From: Halochromatium glycolicum
Lineage (GTDB): Bacteria; Pseudomonadota; Gammaproteobacteria; Chromatiales; Chromatiaceae
DNA length: 64,000 nt
NCBI RefSeq assembly: GCF_016584085.1
Contig: NZ_NRSJ01000003.1
Coordinates: 1-64,000 of the forward strand
Reading direction: 5' to 3'
Shown: positions 26,909 through 35,039 of the stretch, piece after piece
How the letters are laid out: each line of letters begins with the position of its first letter
How positions within the stretch are numbered: position 1 is the first letter of the stretch
The notes under the pieces: generated by a model
Seen by the model: only the letters and a program-made list of their open reading frames with translations
What the model was told of the DNA's origin: nothing
The model's database searches: none
Position numbers and translations under genes: made by a program

Positions 26909-28210
26909 ATGAAGACCAGCGAGATCGATGGTTTCTTCGCCGATGCCGGTCGTCTTGATCCCGAGGCGCATCTGATCCTTGACTATCGGGTCGAATGCTC
27001 GGGTGATCCGCGCATCGCAGCGGCGCACCTATGCAGCGAGCAGTCGACGGCGCAATGGCGTCGGGTCGGGGTCGACGAGGACTATCGGCCCAGGTTTGCC
27101 GCGAAGGTGCTGGACCTGGAGGTCGAGACCGAGCTCTCGGGGACCAGCTATCTGCTCGACCCGCCGGTGAGCGGCCCGGTCAGCGTCTGCCGGGTGCGCA
27201 TTGCCCATCCGTACACGAACTTTGGCCCACGGCTACCGAATCTCTTGAGCGCCGTGCTCGGCGAAGGGCCCTTCTTCGCACCCGATGTGCCGATCATCAA
27301 GCTGCTCGATATCCAGTTCCCGGACACCTTCCTGGGGCAATTCGATGGGCCGCAGTTCGGTCTGCACGGCTTGCGGGAGCGCTGGCAGATTCGCGAACGG
27401 CCGTTCTTCTTCGGTGTCATCAAGCCGAACATCGGGCTCGATCCAGAGTCCTTCGCTGAGCTCGGCAAGCAGGGTTGGCTCGGCGGCCTGGACATCGCCA
27501 AGGACGACGAGATGCTGGCCGACCCTGACTGGTCGCCGATCGCGCGCCGCTCGGCGTTGCTCGGCGCTGCTCGGAAGGAGGCCGAGCAGGCGACCGGCGA
27601 GCACAAGGTCTATCTCGCCAACATCACCGATGAGGTCGACCGACTGCTGCCATTGCACGACCTCGTGGTTGCGAACGGCGCCAACGCGGTGATGGTCAAC
27701 GCCCTGCCGGTGGGCCTGAGCGCGGTGCGCATGCTGCGCAAGCAGGCACAGGTGCCGCTGGTGGCCCATTTCCCGTTGATCGCGGCCACGAGCCGGCTGC
27801 CGCATTTCGGCGTGCATACCCGGGTCTGGACCAAATTGCAGCGCCTGGCCGGCTTCGATGTCGTGATCATGCCGGGCTTCGGGGGGCGCATGATGACGCC
27901 TGAGGATGAGGTGCTCGAGTGCATCGCCGCCTGCGTCGAGCCGATGGGTCCGATCAAACCGGCGCTGCCTGTGCCCGGCGGCAGCGACTCGGCGGTGACC
28001 CTGCCGGGCGTGCATGAGCGGGTCGGGGGCGCGGATTTCGGCTTCGTTCCGGGACGCGGCGTGTTCGGACATCCGATGGGGCCCGCCGGCGGCGCGGCGA
28101 GCCTGCGCCAGGCTTGGGAGGCGATCGCGGCAGGGGTGCCGCTGGCGACGCATGCGGCGACGCATCCGGAACTGGAAGCCGCGCTCAAGGCGTTCGGGCC
28201 GGTAGGCTGA
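26909..28210 (+). CDS. RuBisCO-like protein (form IV)
   Basis: A 433-residue member of the RuBisCO large-subunit superfamily. [12 protein letters not shown] keeps the first active-site lysine (K172) but has asparagine where RuBisCO has its second lysine. [10 protein letters not shown] (K198, D200, E201) keeps the carbamate lysine and both metal ligands. Later active-site phrases differ ([35 protein letters not shown]). This pattern is form IV, and the sequence style resembles the Allochromatium/Chlorobium photosynthetic-sulfur group. Loss of the Chlorobium RLP disturbs sulfur oxidation and causes oxidative stress. It cannot be expected to fix CO2. Operon partner: yjbQ. Confidence 0.93.
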   Translation: MKTSEIDGFFADAGRLDPEAHLILDYRVECSGDPRIAAAHLCSEQSTAQWRRVGVDEDYRPRFAAKVLDLEVETELSGTSYLLDPPVSGPVSVCRVRIAHPYTNFGPRLPNLLSAVLGEGPFFAPDVPIIKLLDIQFPDTFLGQFDGPQFGLHGLRERWQIRERPFFFGVIKPNIGLDPESFAELGKQGWLGGLDIAKDDEMLADPDWSPIARRSALLGAARKEAEQATGEHKVYLANITDEVDRLLPLHDLVVANGANAVMVNALPVGLSAVRMLRKQAQVPLVAHFPLIAATSRLPHFGVHTRVWTKLQRLAGFDVVIMPGFGGRMMTPEDEVLECIAACVEPMGPIKPALPVPGGSDSAVTLPGVHERVGGADFGFVPGRGVFGHPMGPAGGAASLRQAWEAIAAGVPLATHAATHPELEAALKAFGPVG

Positions 28211-28475
28211 GGTCGGGATACTGATCGCCCTCGGGCGGATCTTCCCGTTCCTCCAGCCTTTCGCCAACATTTGGCACCCGCGGATGCAATCCTGTTCGTG
28301 AACCGGCTCCCGGTTGTTTCGGGACGTTGTTCGTGATGGATTGTGTTCCGCAGGAGGGCCCAGGCTCCTCAGGGAACGGCAGACGACGACGCGAGCGGGC
28401 TTAGCGTAGCGAACCGCGCACAACGTCCCTGCGGGCATGGCGACTCGCGACACTCCAACCTGAGGGCGCAGCAAA

Positions 28476-29423
28476 ATGACTCCTCCAGAGCAGCACGACC
28501 GTCCACTGTCGGGATCGAATGGATCGCAGGGGGTCTGGCACGACGACTCGACCGACAAGGTGAGTACCGAGTCGAGCCGCGCCGTCGCGGCCGTTCGAGC
28601 CGTGGACGCCGAGGATGCAACCCTGGACTTCGCTGAGCCTCTCGCCGCCTGGCTGGCTGGTGACGACTGGGTCACGCGCATCCGTCACGTCAAGGAGATG
28701 ACCGATCAGTATGGTAAGGGTCTCATCAGCGACGTCACCGCGCGGTGCATCGCGATCGATCAGGCCGTACTGGATGCCTGTCGGGCAGGTTCCGGCATCA
28801 CACAGGTCGTGCTCCTTGGTGCCGGCATGGATACGCGCCCCTACCGTCTTCACCTCCCCGGCGTCGCCTGGTTCGAGGTGGACGTGCCGGCCATCTCCTA
28901 TCTCAAGCGGCAGCGGATCGCGCAGGCCCCGGCCCACCTTCGCCCGTACACCGTCGCGCGCACTCGATGCCTCGAGCAGGTGCCTCTGGACCTGGCGAGA
29001 TCATTGGATCAACTGCGACCGATGTTGATTGCGCGCGGCTTCGATGCGCAGGCCCCGGTGCTCTATGTCCTCGAGGGGCTCGTGTACTACCTTTCCAAGC
29101 CGCAGAACCACGACCTGTTCGATCAGCTTCCAGCGGCGCCTGGCTCACAGGCACTGGTGAGCTGCATCCCGGCGGCACTGAGGGCATACGTGAACGACCC
29201 CGCGGTGCAGGAGCGGGTGCCGCGCTTCCGCGTCATCGCCCCGTCATGGCAAACGGATCTGGAGACGTTTCGGGAAACGCTGGGCAACCGGTGGAGGATC
29301 ACTGAGGAGGTCAATCTCTTTGACCACGCCGAGCGCAACGGCAGGCGCCTGGCGCGGGACCCGGAAATCGATCGCGAGCCGCGCACGGTGGCCGAATCCT
29401 ATCTGGTGTTGAAGGCCTGCTGA
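28476..29423 (+). CDS. SAM-dependent methyltransferase of the LCMT/PPM family
   Basis: A 315-residue class I methyltransferase. VVLLGAGMDTRPYRLHLPG is the SAM-binding glycine loop in the form typical of Pfam LCM (leucine carboxyl methyltransferase-like) proteins, followed by FEVDVPAISYLKRQRI and ALYVLEGLVYYLSK-type strand 5/helix (VLYVLEGLVYYL). The N-terminal 30 residues are polar and possibly disordered. Bacterial members methylate small molecules or polyketide-type products; the substrate is unknown. The preceding 265 bp hold no other gene. Confidence 0.82.
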   Translation: MTPPEQHDRPLSGSNGSQGVWHDDSTDKVSTESSRAVAAVRAVDAEDATLDFAEPLAAWLAGDDWVTRIRHVKEMTDQYGKGLISDVTARCIAIDQAVLDACRAGSGITQVVLLGAGMDTRPYRLHLPGVAWFEVDVPAISYLKRQRIAQAPAHLRPYTVARTRCLEQVPLDLARSLDQLRPMLIARGFDAQAPVLYVLEGLVYYLSKPQNHDLFDQLPAAPGSQALVSCIPAALRAYVNDPAVQERVPRFRVIAPSWQTDLETFRETLGNRWRITEEVNLFDHAERNGRRLARDPEIDREPRTVAESYLVLKAC

Positions 29424-29857
29424 GCGGTTCAAGTCCCGTTTGCAGTGCGACTGCTTCGGCTGGAGATCGAGAACGGGGCACCAAGCGCGGGCGGCGGGTG
29501 CCGCGCGGCCGCAGTGGGTTGAGCGCCGCCGGGCTTAGAAGGTCTAACAGAATGCCCTTTGCGGCCTAGCCAATCAGCAGCTTGTGCAGGCTAGCCTGGC
29601 ATTTTGATAGGGCCTCTTCAAGTCCGATTAGCTCGGACCCGATGCCGCATTGGCGCAGACGGTGACCGCCGGGATTCCAGCCATCCGCGGCGATTGCTCT
29701 GCGCTCACCCTGGTCAGGGCCGACTGGCTGCTCTGCGCTCCCGGCTGGGGGCGACGGCAGTCCAACGGTTAGCGGGCACATGATCGGGGATCACGCGCGT
29801 GAAATGGCTACTCGCTTGGTGAGCTTTTCACGCGCTTGAGGTCTCGGGCGATGTCGG
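29424..29857. other. Intergenic region with repeat debris
   Basis: About 430 bp. Around 29535-29560, CTTAGAAGGTCTAACAGAATG resembles 34928-34950 (CTTAGAAGCCGTAACAGAATG), so this is part of a shared degenerate mobile-element end. A 71-codon minus-strand frame (29566-29781) ending EALSKCQASLHKLLIG is not recognised. No promoter was identified. Confidence 0.4.
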
Positions 29858-31051
29858 TCAGGTCACGACCTGCGGCTGGCGCCGGCGCAGCAGGCGGCGA
29901 TTGAGCCGAAGCAGCGTCTCCAGGCTCTTCCACTGCACGATTACCAGCGGCAGCATCAGCACGAAGAAGACCGGCGTCAGCGGGGTGACCAGGCCGTTGC
30001 CGACGAGCCCGAACATGATCCAGAACCAGCCGAAGACGAAGAAGGCGACGCCGGGACAGATCAGGCTGTAGGCGCCGGGGCTGTACTGATCACCGTGCAG
30101 GTAGTCGCGGAAGTAGCCGAGCCGGCGCATCACGAAGTAGCCGAGCAGCCCGAACAGGATCTCGAGTGAGAGGATGACCGAGGTCAGCACGAACAGGGCC
30201 GGCTCGGAGACGGCGAGATCAAAGCCGTGCTTCAGCCCCATGATCATGCGCACCAAGGTGATCCCCGATAGCGTCAGGATCGGGATCAGGATCCAGAGGC
30301 TCGGCGAGGCGCTCGCGGTGAGGCCGTGGCGGAACATCGCGTTGACGCCGACCACCAGCTTGATCAGGCCGAGCAGCGCCGACAGGCTCAAGAAGAAGAT
30401 TGCGAAGAACAGCCCGATCGCATTGATGATCTGGTTCTCGCTCATCGCGCCCGGCGCGGCGAAGGCGACCGCGATCATCGCAAAGGCGAAGATCGGCATC
30501 ATCTGGCCGAGATTGGCGTTGCCGATGAAGTCGAAGGAGCCGGTCACCATCACACGCGCGAGGTAGCGCCCGTACATGTTGAGCGCCATCGCCCCAAGGG
30601 CGATCAGCACCACCAGCACGCCGGGGAACAGGTACTCGGCGATCCCCCAGAGGCCGGGGATCGTTGCGGCGCCGACCGCGAACAGCACGTTGATGGTCAT
30701 GGTCAGGGTCAGCGGGATCGCCATGAAGGCGACATCCTTGTTGCGGGCCTCGATCTGGGCGAGATCGGTGCTACGGCGCCAACGTCGATAGCGAATCAGA
30801 TTCCAGATCAGCAGCCGGATATGCATCACGGCCATCGTCAGCATGCCGCCGACGCCAAGCAGGATCAGCGGACGGACCCAGTCCGGTCCGCTCGCCCAGA
30901 GCGAGAGCAGGTGATCTGCGGTGACGACCGGGGTCTCCGGATGCGGCACCAGGAACATGAAGTAGAGGAAGAAGGTGACGGTCAGTCCACCGGCGCCGAG
31001 GGCTGCGAGGAAGTAGAGCGGGTGATAGGGAGGTTGTCGTGTCTCAGTCAT
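29858..31051 (-). CDS. Multi-pass membrane protein, TDT/TsoY-like (function uncertain)
   Basis: A 397-residue protein with about ten hydrophobic helices and a basic C-terminal tail (RLNRRLLRRRQ). It starts YHPLYFLAALGAGGLTVTFFLYFMFLVPH and continues with MAIPLTLTMTINVLFAVGA, ALNMYGRYLARVMVTGSFDF, NLGQMMPIFAFAMIAVAFAAPG and a GVAFFVFGWFWIMFGLVGNG end. The layout recalls tellurite-resistance/dicarboxylate (TehA/SLAC1-like) proteins and the sulfur-associated TsoY family, but I cannot assign it firmly. The gene stands alone, with an AT-rich dyad 33 bp upstream of its start that is probably an operator. Confidence 0.55.
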   Translation of the reverse strand: MTETRQPPYHPLYFLAALGAGGLTVTFFLYFMFLVPHPETPVVTADHLLSLWASGPDWVRPLILLGVGGMLTMAVMHIRLLIWNLIRYRRWRRSTDLAQIEARNKDVAFMAIPLTLTMTINVLFAVGAATIPGLWGIAEYLFPGVLVVLIALGAMALNMYGRYLARVMVTGSFDFIGNANLGQMMPIFAFAMIAVAFAAPGAMSENQIINAIGLFFAIFFLSLSALLGLIKLVVGVNAMFRHGLTASASPSLWILIPILTLSGITLVRMIMGLKHGFDLAVSEPALFVLTSVILSLEILFGLLGYFVMRRLGYFRDYLHGDQYSPGAYSLICPGVAFFVFGWFWIMFGLVGNGLVTPLTPVFFVLMLPLVIVQWKSLETLLRLNRRLLRRRQPQVVT

Positions 31052-31083
31052 GATACTGCTCCGAGTGAGAGTGAATTGGGAGC

Positions 31084-31109
31084 AGTATATTAGAGTTTTA
31101 TAATATACT
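31084..31109 (-). promoter_or_regulatory. Perfect 9-bp dyad, likely operator for the 31051-29858 gene
   Basis: AGTATATTA (31084-31092) and TAATATACT (31101-31109) are perfect inverted repeats 8 bp apart, in an AT-rich patch that stands out from the GC-rich surroundings and lies 33 bp before the start codon. The form (half-sites with N8) is that of small dimeric repressors such as ArsR-type regulators. No cognate regulator gene lies nearby. Confidence 0.55.
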
Positions 31110-31128
31110 CATTGATGGTTATCAACCT

Positions 31129-31179
31129 GTCTGGGTCTGGGTCTGGGTCTGGGTCTGGGTCTGGGTCTGGGTCTGGGTC
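31129..31179. repeat. Hexanucleotide tandem repeat (GTCTGG)
   Basis: About eight and a half uninterrupted copies of GTCTGG between two genes on the minus strand. No interruptions are seen, which suggests recent expansion or contraction by slippage. Confidence 0.97.
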
Positions 31180-31229
31180 GCTGGGAATGTGTCCAGGGGC
31201 CTCCAAGCCCCGGGCATGGATGGGCTGCG

Positions 31230-32657
31230 TTAGGTTGTCACGGGCACCGATGGTATCGGCTGGCCGCCTACATCAAGGCGGATGCTCACGGCTTCTCGCC
31301 GCACCGGCTTGGCCTCCTTCGCGCTGTCCCCGAGAAGGTAAGGCTCGAGCATCGCACGCAGGTCCACCTGGGCGCGCAGTCGGCGGCACAGCATGAAGAT
31401 GCCGGCGAACTTGCGCTGCAGGAACATCGTCGCCGGGTCCGGCATGTGATTGAACATCTTGTCGTTGAACATGTCGCGGCCCTGGGCGAAGACCTGCTCG
31501 AACAGGCGCGAGGCACCGAAATCATAGGGGCCGTCGGTGGTGATGACCTCGCCCGAGCGCATGACCAGGTCGAGCAGGCGGTCGACGTGCTCAGCGGGGT
31601 CGTCGGGACCGATGTAACCCAAGGCCGTGGCGCCCTGTTGCAACGCAGCGCGATCCTCAGCTAACGCTGCCCGCCCCAGTTGCTTGTAGCCCTCGAGTAG
31701 GCTGTCGGGCACGGCGCGGGTCGCGCCGAAGTCCAGCAGTACGATGCGGCCGCTCGCGGCATCGTAGAGGAAGTTGCCGAAGTTGGGGTCGGTCTGCACC
31801 AGTGCGAACTCGAACAGCTCGCGCAGCATGAGCCGAGACATGAGCTCGGCGACGCGGTTGCGCTCGGCATGGCTGAAGTCAGAGGCCGTGAGCTGGTCGA
31901 TCGAGACGCCCTCGGCGAAGTCCATCGCCAGGATGCGCGGCGTCGAGAGATCGGGATGGACCGCCGGCACGACGAAATCCGGATCATCGCCGAGGTGCTC
32001 CCGGTAGGCGGTCAGCGAGGCGGCTTCGGCCTCGTAGTCGGCCTCCTCGTGCAACTGCTTGCGGGCCTCCTCGAGCATCGGGGTCGGATCGAAGCCCGCA
32101 GGCAGCATGCCCATGTTGCGGCTCAGAAAGCCCAGATTGGCGATGTCGCTGTCGATGCTTTCGCGCACGCCCGGGAACTGCACCTTGAGCGCGAGGCGGC
32201 GGCCATCGCGGGTCTCGGCGCGGTGCACCTGACCGATTGAGGCCGCCGCGATCGGCTCGAACTCGAAGCGCTTGAACTGCTTGTTCCAGTCCTTGCCCCA
32301 TTCGGCGGTGAGGACGCGGTTGAGCTGGCTCAGCGGCATCGGCTCGGCGCGGTCGCGCAGGGTCGCCATGATCTCGGCGGCCTCGGGTGTGAAGACATCG
32401 GAGCCGTCCATCGACATCAATTGGCCCATCTTCATCACCGCGCCGCGCATCCGCGCGAGCCGGTTGGTCAGGCGCTCGGTGGCTTGCGGGCTGAGCCGGA
32501 TGCGCTGGTCGTCGCCCTCACGGGCGCGCGCCATCTCGAGCATGCCGCGCACGCCGATGCCGGCGGCGAAATCGGTGGTTGCGCGGCCCAGGTGCCAGAG
32601 CCGGTTCAGCCGCCGGCTCGGGACGGCCAAGCCGCGTGTTGATGGTTTGCTCGCCAT
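31230..32657 (-). CDS. ABC1/UbiB (ADCK3) family atypical kinase
   Basis: A 475-residue soluble protein with the ABC1 signatures: KMGQ at 76-79 (the KxGQ inhibitory motif), the A-rich loop AAASIGQVHRA, LALKVQFPGV with the catalytic-type lysine, QTDPNFGNFLY and LLDFGATR (the DFG equivalent). Family members support ubiquinone biosynthesis or lipid handling through ATPase activity. It lacks the C-terminal membrane helices of E. coli UbiB, so it fits the ADCK3-like soluble branch. It stands alone with its own upstream region. Confidence 0.88.
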   Translation of the reverse strand: MASKPSTRGLAVPSRRLNRLWHLGRATTDFAAGIGVRGMLEMARAREGDDQRIRLSPQATERLTNRLARMRGAVMKMGQLMSMDGSDVFTPEAAEIMATLRDRAEPMPLSQLNRVLTAEWGKDWNKQFKRFEFEPIAAASIGQVHRAETRDGRRLALKVQFPGVRESIDSDIANLGFLSRNMGMLPAGFDPTPMLEEARKQLHEEADYEAEAASLTAYREHLGDDPDFVVPAVHPDLSTPRILAMDFAEGVSIDQLTASDFSHAERNRVAELMSRLMLRELFEFALVQTDPNFGNFLYDAASGRIVLLDFGATRAVPDSLLEGYKQLGRAALAEDRAALQQGATALGYIGPDDPAEHVDRLLDLVMRSGEVITTDGPYDFGASRLFEQVFAQGRDMFNDKMFNHMPDPATMFLQRKFAGIFMLCRRLRAQVDLRAMLEPYLLGDSAKEAKPVRREAVSIRLDVGGQPIPSVPVTT

Positions 32658-32868
32658 GGTTTCGGCCTTTCCTCGTGAATTGAACGGATTTTGTCGTATG
32701 TGGTCATCGACAATTAACGCACAAGGCTAACAGTGCCCATCCTGGGCTGTAGATGATGGAACGCATTCGCTTTTGCATGTTGATCGGTTGCCGCATGCGG
32801 GCGACAACAGCCACCGAGAGCGGTAGCGTTCCTGCTTGGCCCCATTTGATGGAAGGAGGAAGCGACCG

Positions 32869-33252
32869 ATGAGCACCACGATGGCCGTGCTGTTGAACGG
32901 GATTGCACAAGTCGAATACGACCGCAGCAAACCATTGCCGGACTACCAGGGTGCCTATCTCGACAAGATGGACCGGAAGATGGAGACGGAAGGGATCGAT
33001 CTCGATGGCAATTGCGTGACCGCGCCCGATCTGGGTCAGAAGGCCCAGTTCATTGCCGGCAACCTTGCCCACGCGATCGTGACCGATAACGAGGCCCAGG
33101 TGGCGGCGATGACCACCTGGCTGGCAGTGCGGATGCCGGATCTGCAGCAGGTGAAATTGCAGGAGGAGGAGGGGGGCTTTGCGATCGAGCTCGACTTCGA
33201 GCAGCCCTACGTCAAACAACATCCGGTGCAGATCACCCCGCGGAGCCGCTGA
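32869..33252 (+). CDS. Conserved hypothetical protein (127 aa)
   Basis: A small soluble acidic protein with no recognised domain: MSTTMAVLLNGIAQVEYDRS at the start, then LDKMDRKMETEGIDLDG, a helical middle (LGQKAQFIAGNLAHAIV) and an acidic strand (VKLQEEEGGFAIELDFE). The start at 32869 is set by a strong GGAGGA 9 nt upstream. It is followed after 54 bp by the double-thioredoxin gene in the same direction and may be cotranscribed with it. I cannot assign a function. Confidence 0.75.
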   Translation: MSTTMAVLLNGIAQVEYDRSKPLPDYQGAYLDKMDRKMETEGIDLDGNCVTAPDLGQKAQFIAGNLAHAIVTDNEAQVAAMTTWLAVRMPDLQQVKLQEEEGGFAIELDFEQPYVKQHPVQITPRSR

Positions 33253-33306
33253 CGGCGGCGACCGACGGGCGGCATTGACAACAACCCAACGACCGAGGTG
33301 GCCACC

Positions 33307-34368
33307 ATGAGGCAGATCCTTGCACCGACGCCGTTTCGTCTGGTCTTGACGGCGTCGATCATGGCGCTGAGTCTGACGGCCTATGGCGCTGGCGACGAGG
33401 CGGTCCTGAGCGACCTGAGCAATCCGGGCTATCACGCCCAGCCAAGCTGGTTTAAGCACTCGTTCCTCGATATCGCTGAGGACGTCGCCGAGGCGGCCGA
33501 GGCCGATAAACGCTTGATCCTCTACTTCTACCAGGATGGCTGTCCCTACTGCGAGAAGCTGCTGCGCGAGAACTTTGGTGATCGCGAGATCGCGAAGACG
33601 GCGCGCGACGGCTTCGATGTGGTCGCGCTCAACATCTGGGGGGATCGCGAGGTCACCGATCTCGAGGGCGAATCGACGACCGAGAAGCGATTTGCCGCTG
33701 CGCTCGGCGTGCAGTACACCCCGACCATGCTGCTACTCGATGAGCAAGGCCACACGGTGCTGCGCATCGATGGCTACTTTCCACCGCATCAGTTCCACCA
33801 GGGGCTGCGCTACGTCGCGCTCGAGCGAGAGCAATCGGGCGAGACCTTCCCCGAGTTCTATCGCCGCCAGCAGCCCAAGGAAGCGACGGGAAGATTGCAT
33901 CAGGAGCCCGGCTTCCTGGTCTCGCCCCTGCGGCTTGCGGACAATCGAGCGGGCTCGGAGCGGCCCTTGGTGGTGATGTTCGAGCAGCCCGTCTGCGCGG
34001 CCTGCGATGAACTGCACCTGGACATCTTGGAGCGGGACTCGGTGTCCGACTCCTTGGCCGCCTTTGACGGGGCCGTCGTCGACGCCTTCTCGAGCGAGCC
34101 GATCCAGACGCCCGATGGCCGCGAGCTCCCGCTGCGCGACTGGTCATCGGAGCTCGGGATCATCTATACGCCGAGCCTGGTGTTCTTCGATGCCGACGGC
34201 AGCGAGGTGTTTCGGACCGAGGCCTACCTCAAGGCGTTTCATATCCAGGGTGCGCTGGATTATGTCGCCAGCGGTGCCTATCGAGAGCAGCCGAGCTTTC
34301 AGCGGTTCCTCCAAGCGCGCACCGATGCGCTGCATGAGCGCGGTGTCGAGATCGATATGATGGAGTGA
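33307..34368 (+). CDS. Secreted protein with two thioredoxin-fold domains
   Basis: A 353-residue exported protein (signal peptide about 1-27, TASIMALSLTAYGAGD). Domain 1 (about 45-175) has LYFYQDGCPYCEKL, a CxxC redox site, and a cis-proline loop YTPTMLLLD, resembling SoxW and DsbC/thioredoxin_2 proteins. Domain 2 (about 205-325) repeats the fold with a second CxxC (PVCAACDELH) and YTPSLVFFD. It is likely a periplasmic thiol-disulfide oxidoreductase. In sulfur oxidisers SoxW-like proteins act on the Sox carrier proteins, but no sox genes are in the window, so that link is inference. ATG 33307 is chosen, with GAGG 9 nt upstream. Confidence 0.8.
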   Translation: MRQILAPTPFRLVLTASIMALSLTAYGAGDEAVLSDLSNPGYHAQPSWFKHSFLDIAEDVAEAAEADKRLILYFYQDGCPYCEKLLRENFGDREIAKTARDGFDVVALNIWGDREVTDLEGESTTEKRFAAALGVQYTPTMLLLDEQGHTVLRIDGYFPPHQFHQGLRYVALEREQSGETFPEFYRRQQPKEATGRLHQEPGFLVSPLRLADNRAGSERPLVVMFEQPVCAACDELHLDILERDSVSDSLAAFDGAVVDAFSSEPIQTPDGRELPLRDWSSELGIIYTPSLVFFDADGSEVFRTEAYLKAFHIQGALDYVASGAYREQPSFQRFLQARTDALHERGVEIDMME

Positions 34369-34410
34369 GGCCGGGAGACGGCTATCGCAGGGTTGGGTAG
34401 GCAGCGCCGC

Positions 34411-34683
34411 TCAGACGCCACGGATGGCGCGGTCGATTCGCGCCTTGGCCTCGTTCCAGGCATCGTCTCCAATGCCGATGACGACCGAGCGCTCCATCAG
34501 GCCGTAGGCGATCGGGCGCTGCTCCGCCGGGATATCCCTGAGCTTGGCGAGCTTGAACAGCCGCCCCGCGCGCTCGTACTCGAGCGTGTTGACCAGCGCG
34601 TAGAGGGTCAGGGCGGCAGCGGACTCCGGCGCCGCCTCGATCGCGGCGACGGTCTGGTCGAGGGCTGTGGTGGGATCGATCAT
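34411..34683 (-). CDS. Small helical conserved hypothetical protein (90 aa)
   Basis: An all-helical 90-residue protein: ALDQTVAAIEAAPESAAALTLYALVNTLEYERAGRLF, KLRDIPAEQRPIAYGLMERSV and ending ARIDRAIRGV. No known motif and no transmembrane segment. It is convergent with the double-thioredoxin gene. The frame is clean with good codon usage, so it is probably a real gene. Confidence 0.65.
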   Translation of the reverse strand: MIDPTTALDQTVAAIEAAPESAAALTLYALVNTLEYERAGRLFKLAKLRDIPAEQRPIAYGLMERSVVIGIGDDAWNEAKARIDRAIRGV

Positions 34684-34714
34684 GACAGGCTCAAGGTTGC
34701 AGCGCGGTTGTTAG

Positions 34715-34950
34715 CGGCTGTCCGCAAATGACCTGGATCGGTCTTGCTGACTGGCAGCCAAAACGTCGGAGTCGGCTTTGCCACCTGACCCTCCGCTCTG
34801 CCGTGCCGAGCATTGACGTGCTTTGGGTATAGGTGCGGTCCAGCGATTAGCGACTGTCCAGAACTGACCTCCCGATTTAGGGGCGACAGGCTGAGGAGGC
34901 TTTGGGAAGCAAATGGCGGACATTTCCTTAGAAGCCGTAACAGAATGGCT
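34715..34950. repeat. Composite of degenerate interspersed repeats (families 2 and 3)
   Basis: TTAGCGGCTGTCCGCAAATG (34712-34731) and TTAGCGACTGTCCAGAACTG (34847-34866) are direct repeats. The first continues into a segment like the reverse complement of 17625-17710. The second continues into GGGAAGCAAATGGCGGACA, like 12785-12860. The end CTTAGAAGCCGTAACAGAATG resembles 29535-29555. Together these look like layered remains of a miniature element; there is no gene here. Confidence 0.6.
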
Positions 34951-35039
34951 GCTTGCCTTTCGAAATCAGGGGCTATCGCGATTCAAACGGGCGTTTTGAT
35001 GGGGCCGCTTAGGATGAGAACGACCCCGAAGGACCGGAG

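Noticed and set aside
29566-29781. 71-codon minus-strand frame ending EALSKCQASLHKLLIG.
   Set aside because: No recognisable family, poor start context, and it lies next to repeat debris; too weak to call a gene.
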